Source of the DNA: Cereibacter sphaeroides
Lineage (GTDB): Bacteria; Pseudomonadota; Alphaproteobacteria; Rhodobacterales; Rhodobacteraceae
Length of the DNA stretch: 64,000 nucleotides
Reading direction: 5' to 3'
NCBI GenBank assembly: GCA_003243455.1
Contig: QFQS01000001.1
Coordinates: 124,001 to 188,000, forward strand
Shown here: positions 1-9,213 of the stretch, piece by piece
Numbering within the stretch: position 1 is the first letter of the stretch
Layout: each line of letters opens with the position of its first letter
Made by a program: the position numbers and the translations under genes
The notes under the pieces: model-generated
The model's database searches: none
Seen by the model: only the letters and a program-made list of their open reading frames with translations
What the model was told of the DNA's origin: nothing

Positions 1-1
1 T

Positions 2-1204
2 TCGACCTGTTCGCAGCTTGGCTACATGTTCGTGGCGGCGGGCGTCGGCATGTATCCGGTCGCGATGTTCCATCTGTTCACCCACGCCTTCTTCAAGGCC
101 ATGCTGTTCCTTGGCGCAGGCTCGGTCATCCATGCGATGCATCACGAGCAGGACATGCGGAACTACGGCGGGTTGCGGAAGAAGATCCCGCTGACCTTTG
201 CCGCGATGATGATCGGCACTCTGGCCATCACCGGCGTCGGCATCCCGCTGACCACCATCGGTTTCGCGGGTTTTCTGTCCAAGGACGCTGTCATCGAGAG
301 CGCCTATGTGGGATCGACCTACGGGTTCTGGATGCTGGTCATTGCTGCCTGCATGACCTCTTTCTACTCGTGGCGTCTGATGTTCATGACTTTCTATGGC
401 GCGCCGCGGGGCGACCATCATGCCCATGACCATGCGCATGAAAGCCCGAAGGTGATGCTGATCCCGCTGGGCGTTCTGGCGCTTGGCGCGGTGTTTTCGG
501 GTATGATCTGGTATGGCGTCTTCTTTGGCGACTCCACCAAGTTGCGCAGCTGGTTCGGAATGCCTGCGGGTATTGAACATGCCGTGGCAGCGGAGCCGGG
601 CGCAGAACAGGCCGCAGCGGGCGAAGGCGCCGCAGCGGCAGACGCGACTGCGACGCACGGTTCGGGCGCGGCGACCGAGGCGGATGCCGGACAGGCCGCA
701 GCCGATACCGCCTTGCCGGAGACAGGCGAAGCGGCAGCCGTCGCGACGCCGGTGCAGGGCGCAATATTCTTCGGGCCGGACAACAATGTCCTGAACGAAG
801 CGCATGAGGTGCCGAAGTGGGTGAAGGTCAGCCCCTTCATCGCGATGCTGATCGGCCTGGCGCTGGCCATCCAGATGTACCTGATCAGGCCGGAACTGCC
901 TGCGCGACTCGCAGCCAACCAGCGCCCGCTGTATCTGTTCCTGCTGAACAAATGGTATTTCGACGAAATCTATGACTTCGTCTTCGTCCGGCCCGCGAAA
1001 TGGCTTGGCAACTTCCTGTGGAAACGCGGGGATGGCGAGGTCATCGACGGCTCGATCAACGGCGTGGCGATGGGGATCATTCCCTTCTTCACGCGCATCG
1101 CTGGTCGGATGCAGACCGGCTACGTCTTCACCTACGCCTTCGCGATGGTGCTGGGCATCGCGATACTCATCACCTGGATGACGCTTTCGGGCGGCGCGGG
1201 GTAA
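2..1204 (+). CDS. nuoL: NADH-quinone oxidoreductase subunit L (5' truncated by window edge)
   Basis: C-terminal 400 residues of the complex I proton-pumping antiporter-like subunit; the reading frame is open from base 2, so the true start lies outside the window. The visible part has the conserved antiporter stretch HLFTHAFFKAMLFLGAG and hydrophobic helices, and it precedes nuoM by 7 bases. Between the late helices sits a His-rich run (around 410-440) and a long Ala/Glu-rich low-complexity insert (about 590-760) that looks like a soluble loop. Nothing suggests the gene is broken. Identification is firm from family similarity and from the nuoL-nuoM-nuoN order. Confidence 0.96.
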   Translation, partial: STCSQLGYMFVAAGVGMYPVAMFHLFTHAFFKAMLFLGAGSVIHAMHHEQDMRNYGGLRKKIPLTFAAMMIGTLAITGVGIPLTTIGFAGFLSKDAVIESAYVGSTYGFWMLVIAACMTSFYSWRLMFMTFYGAPRGDHHAHDHAHESPKVMLIPLGVLALGAVFSGMIWYGVFFGDSTKLRSWFGMPAGIEHAVAAEPGAEQAAAGEGAAAADATATHGSGAATEADAGQAAADTALPETGEAAAVATPVQGAIFFGPDNNVLNEAHEVPKWVKVSPFIAMLIGLALAIQMYLIRPELPARLAANQRPLYLFLLNKWYFDEIYDFVFVRPAKWLGNFLWKRGDGEVIDGSINGVAMGIIPFFTRIAGRMQTGYVFTYAFAMVLGIAILITWMTLSGGAG

Positions 1205-1211
1205 GGACAAC

Positions 1212-2750
1212 ATGGACAACCTTCTTTCCATCATCACCTTCATCCCGCTGGTCGCGGCAGCGATCCTGGCGCTGTTCCTGCGCGGCGACGATCTTGCCGC
1301 GCAGCGCAACGCCAAATGGGTCGCGCTGGTCGCCACTACTGCCACCTTCCTGATCTCGCTGTTCGTGCTGGCCGGATTCGACCCCTCGGACACCGGATTT
1401 CAGTTTGTCGAAGAGGCCGACTGGGTTCTGGGCCTGAAATACAAGCTGGGTGTCGACGGCATCTCGGTGCTGTTCGTGATGCTGACGACCTTCCTAATGC
1501 CGCTGACCATCGCCGCCTGCTGGGATGTCGAGACGCGCGTCAAGGAATACATGATCGCGTTCCTGGTGCTGGAAACGCTGATGCTGGGCGTCTTCGTGGC
1601 GCTGGATCTTGTGTTGTTCTACCTGTTCTTCGAGGCAGGTCTGATCCCGATGTTCCTGATCATCGGCATCTGGGGCGGTAAGGACCGCATCTATGCGTCC
1701 TTCAAGTTCTTTCTTTATACCTTCCTCGGCTCGGTGCTAATGCTCGTTGCCATGGTGACGATGTATTTCGATGCAGGCACCACCGACATCCCGACGCTTC
1801 TGCAGCACACCTTCGCCTCTGAGACATTGAACATAGCCGGTTTCCAGGTCGTCGGCGGGTTGCAGACGTTGCTGTTCCTGGCTTTTTTCGCGAGCTTTGC
1901 GGTCAAGATGCCGATGTGGCCGGTCCATACCTGGCTGCCCGACGCCCACGTTCAGGCGCCGACCGCCGGATCTGTGGTGCTGGCCGCGATCCTGCTGAAA
2001 ATGGGGGGCTATGGCTTCCTGCGTTTCAGCCTGCCGATGTTCCCGGTCGCGTCCGAAATCTGGTCGCCGCTGGTGTTCTGGATGAGCGCGATCGCCATCG
2101 TCTATACCAGCCTTGTCGCGCTGGCGCAGCAGGACATGAAAAAGCTGATCGCCTATTCATCGGTTGCGCACATGGGTTATGTGACGATGGGTATCTTCGC
2201 CGCCAACCAGCAGGGCGTCGATGGCGCGATCTTCCAGATGCTGAGCCACGGCTTCATCTCTGGCGCGCTGTTCCTTTGCGTCGGCGTCATCTACGACCGC
2301 ATGCACACGCGTGAGATCGACGCCTATGGCGGTCTGGTCAACCGGATGCCGGCCTATGCACTTATCTTCATGTTCTTCACCATGGCGAACGTTGGCCTGC
2401 CGGGCACCAGCGGCTTCATCGGCGAATTCCTGACGCTGGTGGGCATTTTCCAGGTCAATACCTGGGTCGCGGCGGTTGCAGCGTCGGGTGTGATCCTCTC
2501 GGCGGCCTATGCGCTGTGGCTGTATCGCCGGGTGGTCTTTGGCGACCTGATCAAGGAAAGCCTGCGGACCATTACCGACATGACCCCGCGGGAACGCGCG
2601 ATCTTCGCCCCGCTGGTTGCCATGACCCTGCTTCTGGGCGTGTTCCCCAGCCTTGTGACCGACATCACAGGACCTTCGGTTCTGGCGCTTGTAAACGACT
2701 ACCACGCCGCGCAGCCCGCCGATCTGGCGACGCGCATGGCCTCGAACTGA
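1212..2750 (+). CDS. nuoM: NADH-quinone oxidoreductase subunit M
   Basis: Antiporter-like membrane subunit of complex I, 512 residues, the usual length. It is hydrophobic throughout, with the conserved segments LIPMFLIIGIWGG, PVHTWLPDAHVQAPTAGSV and the Lys-containing helix AQQDMKKLIAYSSVAHMG, which carry residues of the proton path. The start ATG lies 7 bases after the nuoL stop, and nuoN begins 10 bases after its stop, so it is inside the nuo operon. It acts in the cytoplasmic membrane, coupling NADH oxidation to proton transfer. Confidence 0.97.
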   Translation: MDNLLSIITFIPLVAAAILALFLRGDDLAAQRNAKWVALVATTATFLISLFVLAGFDPSDTGFQFVEEADWVLGLKYKLGVDGISVLFVMLTTFLMPLTIAACWDVETRVKEYMIAFLVLETLMLGVFVALDLVLFYLFFEAGLIPMFLIIGIWGGKDRIYASFKFFLYTFLGSVLMLVAMVTMYFDAGTTDIPTLLQHTFASETLNIAGFQVVGGLQTLLFLAFFASFAVKMPMWPVHTWLPDAHVQAPTAGSVVLAAILLKMGGYGFLRFSLPMFPVASEIWSPLVFWMSAIAIVYTSLVALAQQDMKKLIAYSSVAHMGYVTMGIFAANQQGVDGAIFQMLSHGFISGALFLCVGVIYDRMHTREIDAYGGLVNRMPAYALIFMFFTMANVGLPGTSGFIGEFLTLVGIFQVNTWVAAVAASGVILSAAYALWLYRRVVFGDLIKESLRTITDMTPRERAIFAPLVAMTLLLGVFPSLVTDITGPSVLALVNDYHAAQPADLATRMASN

Positions 2751-2760
2751 GGGACGGGCG

Positions 2761-4197
2761 ATGAACGCAACCGATTTCCAGACCGTCCTTCCCGAGGTCG
2801 TCCTTGCTGTGTATGCGATGGCCGCGCTTCTCTTTGGCGTCTACACCGGCAAGGACAAGGTCGCACCGCTGCTGGTCTGGATCACGGCGGGGTTGTTCGT
2901 CCTGATCGCGTTGTGGATCGGGGCGGGCGGTTCGGGGTCGCGCGCAGCCTATTACGGCATGTTCCTTGACGATCCGTTCTCTCGTTTCGCCAAGGTGATG
3001 ATCCTGCTTTCCGCCGCCGCCGTGCTTGTGATGAGCAAGGATTACATGGAGCGGCGCGATCTTCTGCGGTTCGAATACCCGGTGCTGGTGGCGCTGGCGA
3101 TCATCGGCATGATGATGATGGTCTCGGCGGGCGACCTGATGGCGCTCTACATGGGGCTGGAGCTGCAGTCGCTGTCGCTCTACGTCGTGGCATCGCTGCG
3201 TCGGGACAATGTGAAATCGACGGAAGCGGGGCTGAAGTACTTCATGCTGGGTGCTCTGTCGTCGGGGATGCTGCTGTATGGCGCTTCGCTGGTCTATGGT
3301 TTCGCAGGGACCACGTTGTTCTCGGGCATCGTCGGGACATTGGCCGGAGAGGCCCCGCTGGGTCTTTTGTTCGGGCTGGTGTTCATACTGGCCGGGCTGG
3401 CGTTCAAGGTTTCGGCCGCGCCGTTTCACATGTGGACACCAGACGTCTACGAAGGCTCGCCCACCCCTGTGACGGCGTTCTTCGCGACCGCACCCAAGAT
3501 CGCAGCCATGGCGCTGTTCGCGCGGGTCGTTCACGACGCCTTTGGCTCGATCCCCAAAGACTGGGGCCAGATCATCGCGGTCCTCGCGGTCCTCTCGATG
3601 TTCCTTGGCGCGATTGCCGCCATCGGACAGCGCGATATCAAGCGACTGATGGCCTATTCGTCGATCTCGCACATGGGATTTGCGCTGATGGGCCTCGCCT
3701 CTGGCACGGCTTATGGTGTGCAGGCGATGCTGATCTACATGGCGATCTATGTGACGATGAACGTCGGCACCTTTGCCTTCATCCTGTCGATGCAGAAGGA
3801 CGGGGTTCCTGTAACCTCGATCGAGTCCCTGAACATGTATTCCCGGCGTGAGCCGATGCGCGCGCTGGCGATGCTGGTGCTGCTGTTCAGCCTTGCCGGG
3901 GTGCCGCCCTTCGTCGGGTTCTTCGGAAAGTTTTATGTGCTGAAGGCGGCCGTCGATGGGGGCATGGCATGGCTGGCCATCCTTGGCGTCATCGCCTCGG
4001 TCATCGGCGCCTTCTACTATCTGCGCATCGTTTTCTACATGTATTTCGGCAAGGAAGGCGACGGACTGAACGGCCAGATGCCCGCGGTGCAGTGGATAAT
4101 GCTGGTTGGGTCGGCTGCGGCGATGGTGATCGGCGTGGTCAACCTCTTCGGGGTCGAACCTTGGGCCGCAGCTGCGGCGGAAGCGCTTGTTCGCTGA
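2761..4197 (+). CDS. nuoN: NADH-quinone oxidoreductase subunit N
   Basis: Third antiporter-like complex I subunit, 478 residues. Conserved features include the KVSAAPFHMWTPDVYEGSPTP segment, the helix GQRDIKRLMAYSSISHMGFA and the FFGKFYVLKAA segment near the C-terminus. It is the last nuo gene; the downstream birA frame overlaps its end by 11 bases if the TTG start is used. The order nuoN-birA-coaX-rnj is a common Rhodobacteraceae arrangement, so these genes probably share transcripts with complex I. Confidence 0.97.
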   Translation: MNATDFQTVLPEVVLAVYAMAALLFGVYTGKDKVAPLLVWITAGLFVLIALWIGAGGSGSRAAYYGMFLDDPFSRFAKVMILLSAAAVLVMSKDYMERRDLLRFEYPVLVALAIIGMMMMVSAGDLMALYMGLELQSLSLYVVASLRRDNVKSTEAGLKYFMLGALSSGMLLYGASLVYGFAGTTLFSGIVGTLAGEAPLGLLFGLVFILAGLAFKVSAAPFHMWTPDVYEGSPTPVTAFFATAPKIAAMALFARVVHDAFGSIPKDWGQIIAVLAVLSMFLGAIAAIGQRDIKRLMAYSSISHMGFALMGLASGTAYGVQAMLIYMAIYVTMNVGTFAFILSMQKDGVPVTSIESLNMYSRREPMRALAMLVLLFSLAGVPPFVGFFGKFYVLKAAVDGGMAWLAILGVIASVIGAFYYLRIVFYMYFGKEGDGLNGQMPAVQWIMLVGSAAAMVIGVVNLFGVEPWAAAAAEALVR

Positions 4198-4942
4198 ACC
4201 CTGGCCTGCCGGCGTGGCGAAGGTCGCGCTGGCTACGGTCGACAGCACCAATGCCGAGGCCGCTCGCCGAGCGGCTGATACGCTGGAACCGACCTGGATA
4301 TCGGCGGGTGAGCAGACCGGGGGGAGAGGGCGCAGAGGGCGGCCCTGGGCTAGTCCGCGCGGCAATTTCTACGGTACGCTGTTGCTTCACCCGACCGAAG
4401 CGCCCGAAGTAGTAGCGCTGCGGTCCTTTGTGGCGGCGCTGGCCCTCTACGACGCGCTGGTGGCGATTACTGGGCTACCGCAGGGGTTTACCCTCAAGTG
4501 GCCGAACGATGTGCTTCTGAACCACGGAAAGCTGGCCGGCATTTTGTTGGAAAGCCTGGGGCAGGGCGATCATGTCGGCCACCTTGCCATCGGCATCGGC
4601 GTGAACCTGATCTCGACCCCGGGCGCGTCACAGCTTGAACAAGGCGCGGTGCCTCCGGTCAGCTTGCTGACTGAGACCGGGCTGCGTATCACCCCCGAGG
4701 CGTTTCTGGACGTGCTGGCGCCCGCCTACGCTCGTTGGGAAGCGGTGTTCGTGTCCGAGGGATTTGGGCCCTTACGTGCCGTCTGGTTGTCCCGCGCCGC
4801 AAGGCTGGGGCAGGTCATCCGCGCCCGCACCGGCACCGCCACGCGGGAAGGAGTTTTCGAGACCATAGACGCGTCGGGCGCTCTGGTGCTGCGCATGCCT
4901 GAGACAACCGTAGCTATCCCCGCCGCCGAAGTCTTTTTCTGA
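4187..4942 (+). CDS. birA: biotin--[acetyl-CoA-carboxylase] ligase, catalytic domain only
   Basis: Attaches biotin to carboxylase carrier domains by way of biotinyl-AMP. The 251-residue product has the ligase glycine/arginine loop GRGRRGR (residues 46-52), KWPNDV (104-109) and KLAGIL, but no N-terminal winged helix, so it should be an enzyme and not a bifunctional repressor. The start is uncertain: TTG at 4187 keeps the N-terminal WPAGV..DSTN segment and overlaps nuoN by 11 bases, while a GTG at 4214 would remove nine residues. The gene is followed by coaX 22 bases later with a GGAAGGAGG ribosome site. Confidence 0.92.
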   Translation: MFAEPWPAGVAKVALATVDSTNAEAARRAADTLEPTWISAGEQTGGRGRRGRPWASPRGNFYGTLLLHPTEAPEVVALRSFVAALALYDALVAITGLPQGFTLKWPNDVLLNHGKLAGILLESLGQGDHVGHLAIGIGVNLISTPGASQLEQGAVPPVSLLTETGLRITPEAFLDVLAPAYARWEAVFVSEGFGPLRAVWLSRAARLGQVIRARTGTATREGVFETIDASGALVLRMPETTVAIPAAEVFF

Positions 4943-4964
4943 CGCCAGGGGAAGGAGGACGATC

Positions 4965-5744
4965 ATGCTTCTTGCCATCGACTGCGGCAACACGAACACC
5001 GTATTCTCCGTCTGGAACGGAGAGCGCTTCCTGGCCACCTGGCGGATCGCCACGGATCACAAGCGCACGGCGGATGAGTATTTCGTCTGGCTGTCCAGCC
5101 TGATGAACCTGAACAAGATCGACGTCGACATCAGTGAGGCGATCATCTCTTCCACTGTTCCGCGCGTTGTCTTCAACCTGCGCGTCCTGTGCGATCGTTA
5201 TTTTTCGACCCGTCCGCTGGTCGTCGGCCGTCCGGGTTGCGAACTGCCGGTGCCGCCCCGTGTCGATCAGGGAACGACCGTCGGGCCGGATCGGTTGACC
5301 AATACCGTCGCGGGGTTTGATCGCCACGGCGGCAATCTGATCGTGGTCGATTTTGGCACTGCCACGACCTTTGATGTCGTGGATACCGATGGCGCATACA
5401 TCGGCGGCGTCATCGCGCCGGGGGTGAATCTTAGCCTTGAGGCGCTGCATATGGCGGCAGCGGCGCTGCCCCATATCGATGTCACGAAACCTCAACACGC
5501 CATCGGCACGAATACGGTGGCCTGCATGCAGTCGGGTGTGTATTGGGGCTACATCGGCCTTGTTGAAGGTATCGTGCGCCGCGTCCGGCTGGAGCGTGAC
5601 CGCCCGATGAAGGTCATAGCCACAGGGGGCCTTGCGAGCCTTTTTGCGCAGGGTTTCGATTTGTTTGACAGTGTTGAGGATGATCTGACCATGCACGGTC
5701 TCGTCCTTATCAACAGGTATAACAGGGAACTGGAAACCGTATGA
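4965..5744 (+). CDS. coaX: type III pantothenate kinase
   Basis: First enzyme of coenzyme A synthesis, phosphorylating pantothenate. The 259-residue product shows the ASKHA-fold signatures of the CoaX type: DCGNTNT near the N-terminus, a FGTATTFDVV phosphate-binding segment in the middle, GGVIAPG, and ATGGLA near the end. A strong Shine-Dalgarno (ggaaggagg) precedes the ATG. It overlaps rnj by 4 bases (ATGA), so the two are translationally coupled. Confidence 0.95.
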   Translation: MLLAIDCGNTNTVFSVWNGERFLATWRIATDHKRTADEYFVWLSSLMNLNKIDVDISEAIISSTVPRVVFNLRVLCDRYFSTRPLVVGRPGCELPVPPRVDQGTTVGPDRLTNTVAGFDRHGGNLIVVDFGTATTFDVVDTDGAYIGGVIAPGVNLSLEALHMAAAALPHIDVTKPQHAIGTNTVACMQSGVYWGYIGLVEGIVRRVRLERDRPMKVIATGGLASLFAQGFDLFDSVEDDLTMHGLVLINRYNRELETV

Positions 5745-7417
5745 GTGCCAACCGGCTGATCTACCTCCCTCTCGGCGGCGCGGGTGAGATCGGGATGAAC
5801 TGCTACGTCTACGGCTATGGGCCGGAAGACAAGGAACGCCTGATCGTCGTTGATCTGGGCGTGACCTTTCCCGATATGGACAGCACACCCGGCGTTGACC
5901 TGATCATGGCCGACATCACCTGGCTGGAACAGCGGCGCGACCGGATCGAGGCCATCTTCATAACCCACGCGCATGAGGACCACATCGGCGCCATCGGCCT
6001 TTTGTGGGGGAAGCTGAAGGTGCCGGTCTATGCCCGCCGCTTCACCTCGATCCTTGGCCGGCTGAAGCTGGAAGAGAACGGCCATCCCGGCACGGTGATC
6101 ACCACCGTCGCCCCGCGCCCGGAAGTGGTGGACGCCGGGCCGTTCAAGGTGCAGTTCGTGCCGATCGCGCATTCGATCCCCGAAAGTGCCGCGCTGATCA
6201 TCGACACGCCCGCGGGGCGCGTCGTGCATTCCGGCGACTTCAAATTGGATGAGACGCCGCTGGTCGGCGAACCGTGGAGCCCCGAGACCTTTCGTCAGAT
6301 CGCGGCAGAGCGCCCGGTGAAGGCGCTGATGTGCGATTCCACCAACGTCTTCTCTCTGCACCAGGGGCGGTCGGAAAGCACGCTGCGCGACCCGATTAAA
6401 CAACTAATCGCCGGTGCCTCCGGCATGGTCGTGGCGACAACCTTCGCCTCGAACGTCGCGCGACTGCGCACGCTGGCCGAGGCCGCAACTGCGGCAGGTC
6501 GCACGGTCTGCCTGTTGGGCCGCGCCATGCGCAAGATGGTTTCCGCCGCGCAAGAGGCGGGTGTGCTGACCGATTTCCCCCGCACTGTCAGCCCGGAAGA
6601 TGCGCTGGAGGTGCCGCGCCAGAACCTGATGCTGATCGTCACCGGCAGCCAGGGTGAACGCCGCGCGGCCTCCGCCCAGCTGTCGCGGGGCAAGTACCTT
6701 GGCCTGCAACTGGCCGAGGGCGACATGTTCCTGTTCTCGTCCAAGACCATTCCCGGCAACGAGCGTGACGTGCTGAAGATCGTGAACGCCCTGTCCGAGA
6801 TGGGCGTCGAGGTGGTCGACGACAACAACGGTCTCTACCACGTCTCGGGCCACGCGAACCGCCCCGATCTTGAGGTGGTGCATGATATCCTGAAGCCAGC
6901 GATGCTGATTCCGATGCACGGCGAACACCGCCACCTGCGCGCCCATGCCAAGCTGGCCGAAACGCGCGGAATCGCCGCAGAAATCGCGACCAATGGCATG
7001 ATGATCGACATCACCGGGGATGTGCCGCAGATAGCGGAATACATCGAAACCGGGCGCAGCTATCTGGATGGCTCGGTCCTGATCCCCGCGCTGTCGGGCG
7101 TGGTGCGCGACCGTATCCGCATGGCGCTGAACGGGCACGTGATGATCACCGTCATCCTGGACGAGAACGACGAAGCACTTGGCGATGCCTGGGCCGAAAT
7201 CTCTGGCCTGTCTCCCAATGGCAAGACCGGAGCGGTGCTGGCCGATACCATCGAGGCGGAGTTGAGCGAGTTCCTGTCGCGGGCCGATGACCGTGTGGTG
7301 CGCGATGACGACAAGCTGGACGAGGCGATCCGCCGGATCGTGCGTCAGGTCGCCATGGAAGAGATTGGCAAGAAGCCGGAAGTGACCGTGGTCGTCAGCC
7401 GTTTGCAGACCGAATAG
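5741..7417 (+). CDS. rnj: ribonuclease J (metallo-beta-lactamase/beta-CASP)
   Basis: RNA-processing and 5'-3' exonuclease of the RNase J family, 558 residues. The metal site HxHxDH is intact (H76, H78, D80, H81), followed by further beta-lactamase motifs (SGDFK) and the beta-CASP segment with TGSQGERRAA and the MHGEHRH motif. In alphaproteobacteria RNase J matures rRNA and degrades mRNA. It is the last gene of the nuo-birA-coaX-rnj run and is followed by a bidirectional-looking terminator. Confidence 0.95.
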   Translation: MSANRLIYLPLGGAGEIGMNCYVYGYGPEDKERLIVVDLGVTFPDMDSTPGVDLIMADITWLEQRRDRIEAIFITHAHEDHIGAIGLLWGKLKVPVYARRFTSILGRLKLEENGHPGTVITTVAPRPEVVDAGPFKVQFVPIAHSIPESAALIIDTPAGRVVHSGDFKLDETPLVGEPWSPETFRQIAAERPVKALMCDSTNVFSLHQGRSESTLRDPIKQLIAGASGMVVATTFASNVARLRTLAEAATAAGRTVCLLGRAMRKMVSAAQEAGVLTDFPRTVSPEDALEVPRQNLMLIVTGSQGERRAASAQLSRGKYLGLQLAEGDMFLFSSKTIPGNERDVLKIVNALSEMGVEVVDDNNGLYHVSGHANRPDLEVVHDILKPAMLIPMHGEHRHLRAHAKLAETRGIAAEIATNGMMIDITGDVPQIAEYIETGRSYLDGSVLIPALSGVVRDRIRMALNGHVMITVILDENDEALGDAWAEISGLSPNGKTGAVLADTIEAELSEFLSRADDRVVRDDDKLDEAIRRIVRQVAMEEIGKKPEVTVVVSRLQTE

Positions 7418-7424
7418 ACAAGGC

Positions 7425-7447
7425 GACCCCGGATAGGCTCCGGGGTC
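7425..7447. terminator. inverted repeat between convergent rnj and helicase genes
   Basis: GACCCCGG, a 7-base loop, then CCGGGGTC: a perfect 8-bp GC-rich stem in the 40-base gap between two convergent genes. There is no clear T-run on either side, so it may act as a weak or Rho-assisted bidirectional terminator or simply protect 3' ends. Confidence 0.55.
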
Positions 7448-7457
7448 CGCCAGCCGC

Positions 7458-8963
7458 TTATTCCGAAGTTACGGGCCGCGCAAAGCTGCGCGTCAGGAAG
7501 TCCGGCATGTGGTCACCCATGCCGACTACAGCCTTGTCGTCACGACGATCTTCACGACGACGGTCCTCGCGACGGTCGTTCGAACGTCCTTCCGAGCGTC
7601 GGTCGCCCGAACGGCCACGCTCTTCCGCCGGGCGCTCTTCGCGAGCAGGGCGTTGGGGCGCTGGCGCGGTCACGACCTCGATCGGGGCAACATCACGGAT
7701 CGGCTCGCGTGACGCTTCGCGGCCATGCTCGCGCACGGGACGCGGCCGGTCGCTGCGCTTCTCGCGGCTTCGCTCGCGCGGGGCGCGTTCGCGGTCGGGG
7801 CGGTCGGAGATTTCAATAACAGGGGCCTCTCCACGCGGGATCGGTTGCTTCACAAGGCTTTCGATGGCCGAGAGGTATTTCTCATCCGAAGGCGTCGCAA
7901 TCGTAAAGGCCTTGCCCAGACGACCGGCGCGACCCGTGCGGCCGATCCGGTGCACATAGTCCTCGGGGTGCGAGGGGACGTCGAAGTTGAACACATGGCT
8001 GACCGCCGGAATGTCCAGACCACGCGCCGCCACGTCAGAGGCCACCAGCAGATGCACCGTGCCATCGCGGAAGCCGTCAAGCGTCCGCGTCCGCACCGAC
8101 TGATCCAGATCGCCATGGATGGGAGAGGCGTTGAAGCCGTGCTGTTTCAGCGACTTGGCCACCACGTCCACGTCCATCTTGCGGTTGCAGAAGATGATCG
8201 CGTTGGTGCAGGCCTCACCCTCGGCCTTGATAAGGGCGCGCAGGGTTGCGCGTTTCTCGGCGAAAGAGCGATCCTTGCGCGAGGGTGTGAACTGGAACAG
8301 CTTCTGCTCGATGGTGGTCGAGGTGGTGGCCTGCCGCGCAACCTCGATCTTGGCCGGGTTGTGCAGGAAGGTATTGGTGATCCGCTCGATCTCGGGCGCC
8401 ATGGTGGCGCTGAAGAACAGCGTCTGGCGGGTAAAGGGCGTCAGCTGGAAGATACGCTCGATATCCGGGATGAACCCCATGTCCAGCATCCGGTCGGCCT
8501 CGTCCACCACCATGATCTGTACGCCGGTCAAGAGCAGCTTGCCACGCTCGAAATGGTCCAGCAGACGGCCCGGCGTCGCGATCAGCACATCGACGCCACG
8601 GTCGATCAGCTTGTCCTGCTCGCCAAAGCTCACCCCGCCGATCAGCAGCGCCTTGGTCAGCTTGGTGTGCTTGGCATAGACGTCGAAGTTCTCGGCCACC
8701 TGGGCGGCCAGTTCGCGCGTCGGCGCCAGAACCAGCGAACGCGGCATCCGGGCGCGGGCGCGGCCCTGTCCCAGCAGCGTAATCATCGGCAGGGTAAAGC
8801 TTGCCGTCTTGCCGGTGCCGGTCTGGGCGATGCCCAAGACGTCGCGGCCTTTCAGTGCTTCGGGAATGGCCTGCGCCTGGATCGGCGTCGGGATTTCATA
8901 GCCGGCTTCCTGCACGGCAGTGAGAACGCGCGGGTCAAGCGCGAGGTCGGTGAATTTGGTCAT
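7458..8963 (-). CDS. DEAD-box RNA helicase (RhlE-like)
   Basis: ATP-dependent RNA helicase, 501 residues. All core motifs are visible: Q motif TPIQAQAIP, motif I AQTGTGKT (46-53), PTRELA, DEAD (154-157), SAT (185-187), ARGLD and HRIGRTGRAGR. The last ~130 residues are a disordered Arg/Asp/Glu-rich tail with RREDRR-type repeats, typical of the RhlE/DeaD group and likely to bind RNA or RNase E. RhlE, DeaD and RhlB-like roles cannot be separated by eye. An 8-bp hairpin sits in its leader (8979-8999). Confidence 0.93.
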   Translation of the reverse strand: MTKFTDLALDPRVLTAVQEAGYEIPTPIQAQAIPEALKGRDVLGIAQTGTGKTASFTLPMITLLGQGRARARMPRSLVLAPTRELAAQVAENFDVYAKHTKLTKALLIGGVSFGEQDKLIDRGVDVLIATPGRLLDHFERGKLLLTGVQIMVVDEADRMLDMGFIPDIERIFQLTPFTRQTLFFSATMAPEIERITNTFLHNPAKIEVARQATTSTTIEQKLFQFTPSRKDRSFAEKRATLRALIKAEGEACTNAIIFCNRKMDVDVVAKSLKQHGFNASPIHGDLDQSVRTRTLDGFRDGTVHLLVASDVAARGLDIPAVSHVFNFDVPSHPEDYVHRIGRTGRAGRLGKAFTIATPSDEKYLSAIESLVKQPIPRGEAPVIEISDRPDRERAPRERSREKRSDRPRPVREHGREASREPIRDVAPIEVVTAPAPQRPAREERPAEERGRSGDRRSEGRSNDRREDRRREDRRDDKAVVGMGDHMPDFLTRSFARPVTSE

Positions 8964-8978
8964 AAGCGTCCTGTCAAC

Positions 8979-8999
8979 AATGCGGTATCGGACCGCATT
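8979..8999 (-). promoter_or_regulatory. hairpin in the helicase 5' leader
   Basis: AATGCGGT, 5-base loop, ACCGCATT: a perfect 8-bp stem ending 15 bases upstream of the helicase ATG. The rest of the 8964-9213 gap holds no gene that I can support. Its role is unknown; it could shape ribosome access or be a protein-binding palindrome. Confidence 0.35.
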
Positions 9000-9213
9000 C
9001 GATTATGGGACGCATCAATCCGGGCGCCCCGGCGTCGGTGGCCATTATGGCCTGCGGGTCCGTTAGCGGAAAAGCCTGGGAAGGTCAAGGATACCGCCCA
9101 AATTTGAGCATCTCGTGGCATGCAGACCTGTCATGCTGCCGTTGCGAGGCGATCATGACGCTGTTTCACCGACATGACAAAGAGGATGCATATCCCATGC
9201 AAAGGCTCCGATC

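Noticed and set aside
2665..4365. 566-codon open frame on the minus strand
   Set aside because: It lies opposite nuoN and birA and its product is a His/Arg/Gln-rich shadow with no family pattern, typical of GC-rich antisense frames.
7507..7860. Repeats at the end of the helicase gene as a CRISPR-like array
   Set aside because: They are degenerate Arg-rich codon repeats inside the coding frame, without regular spacers.
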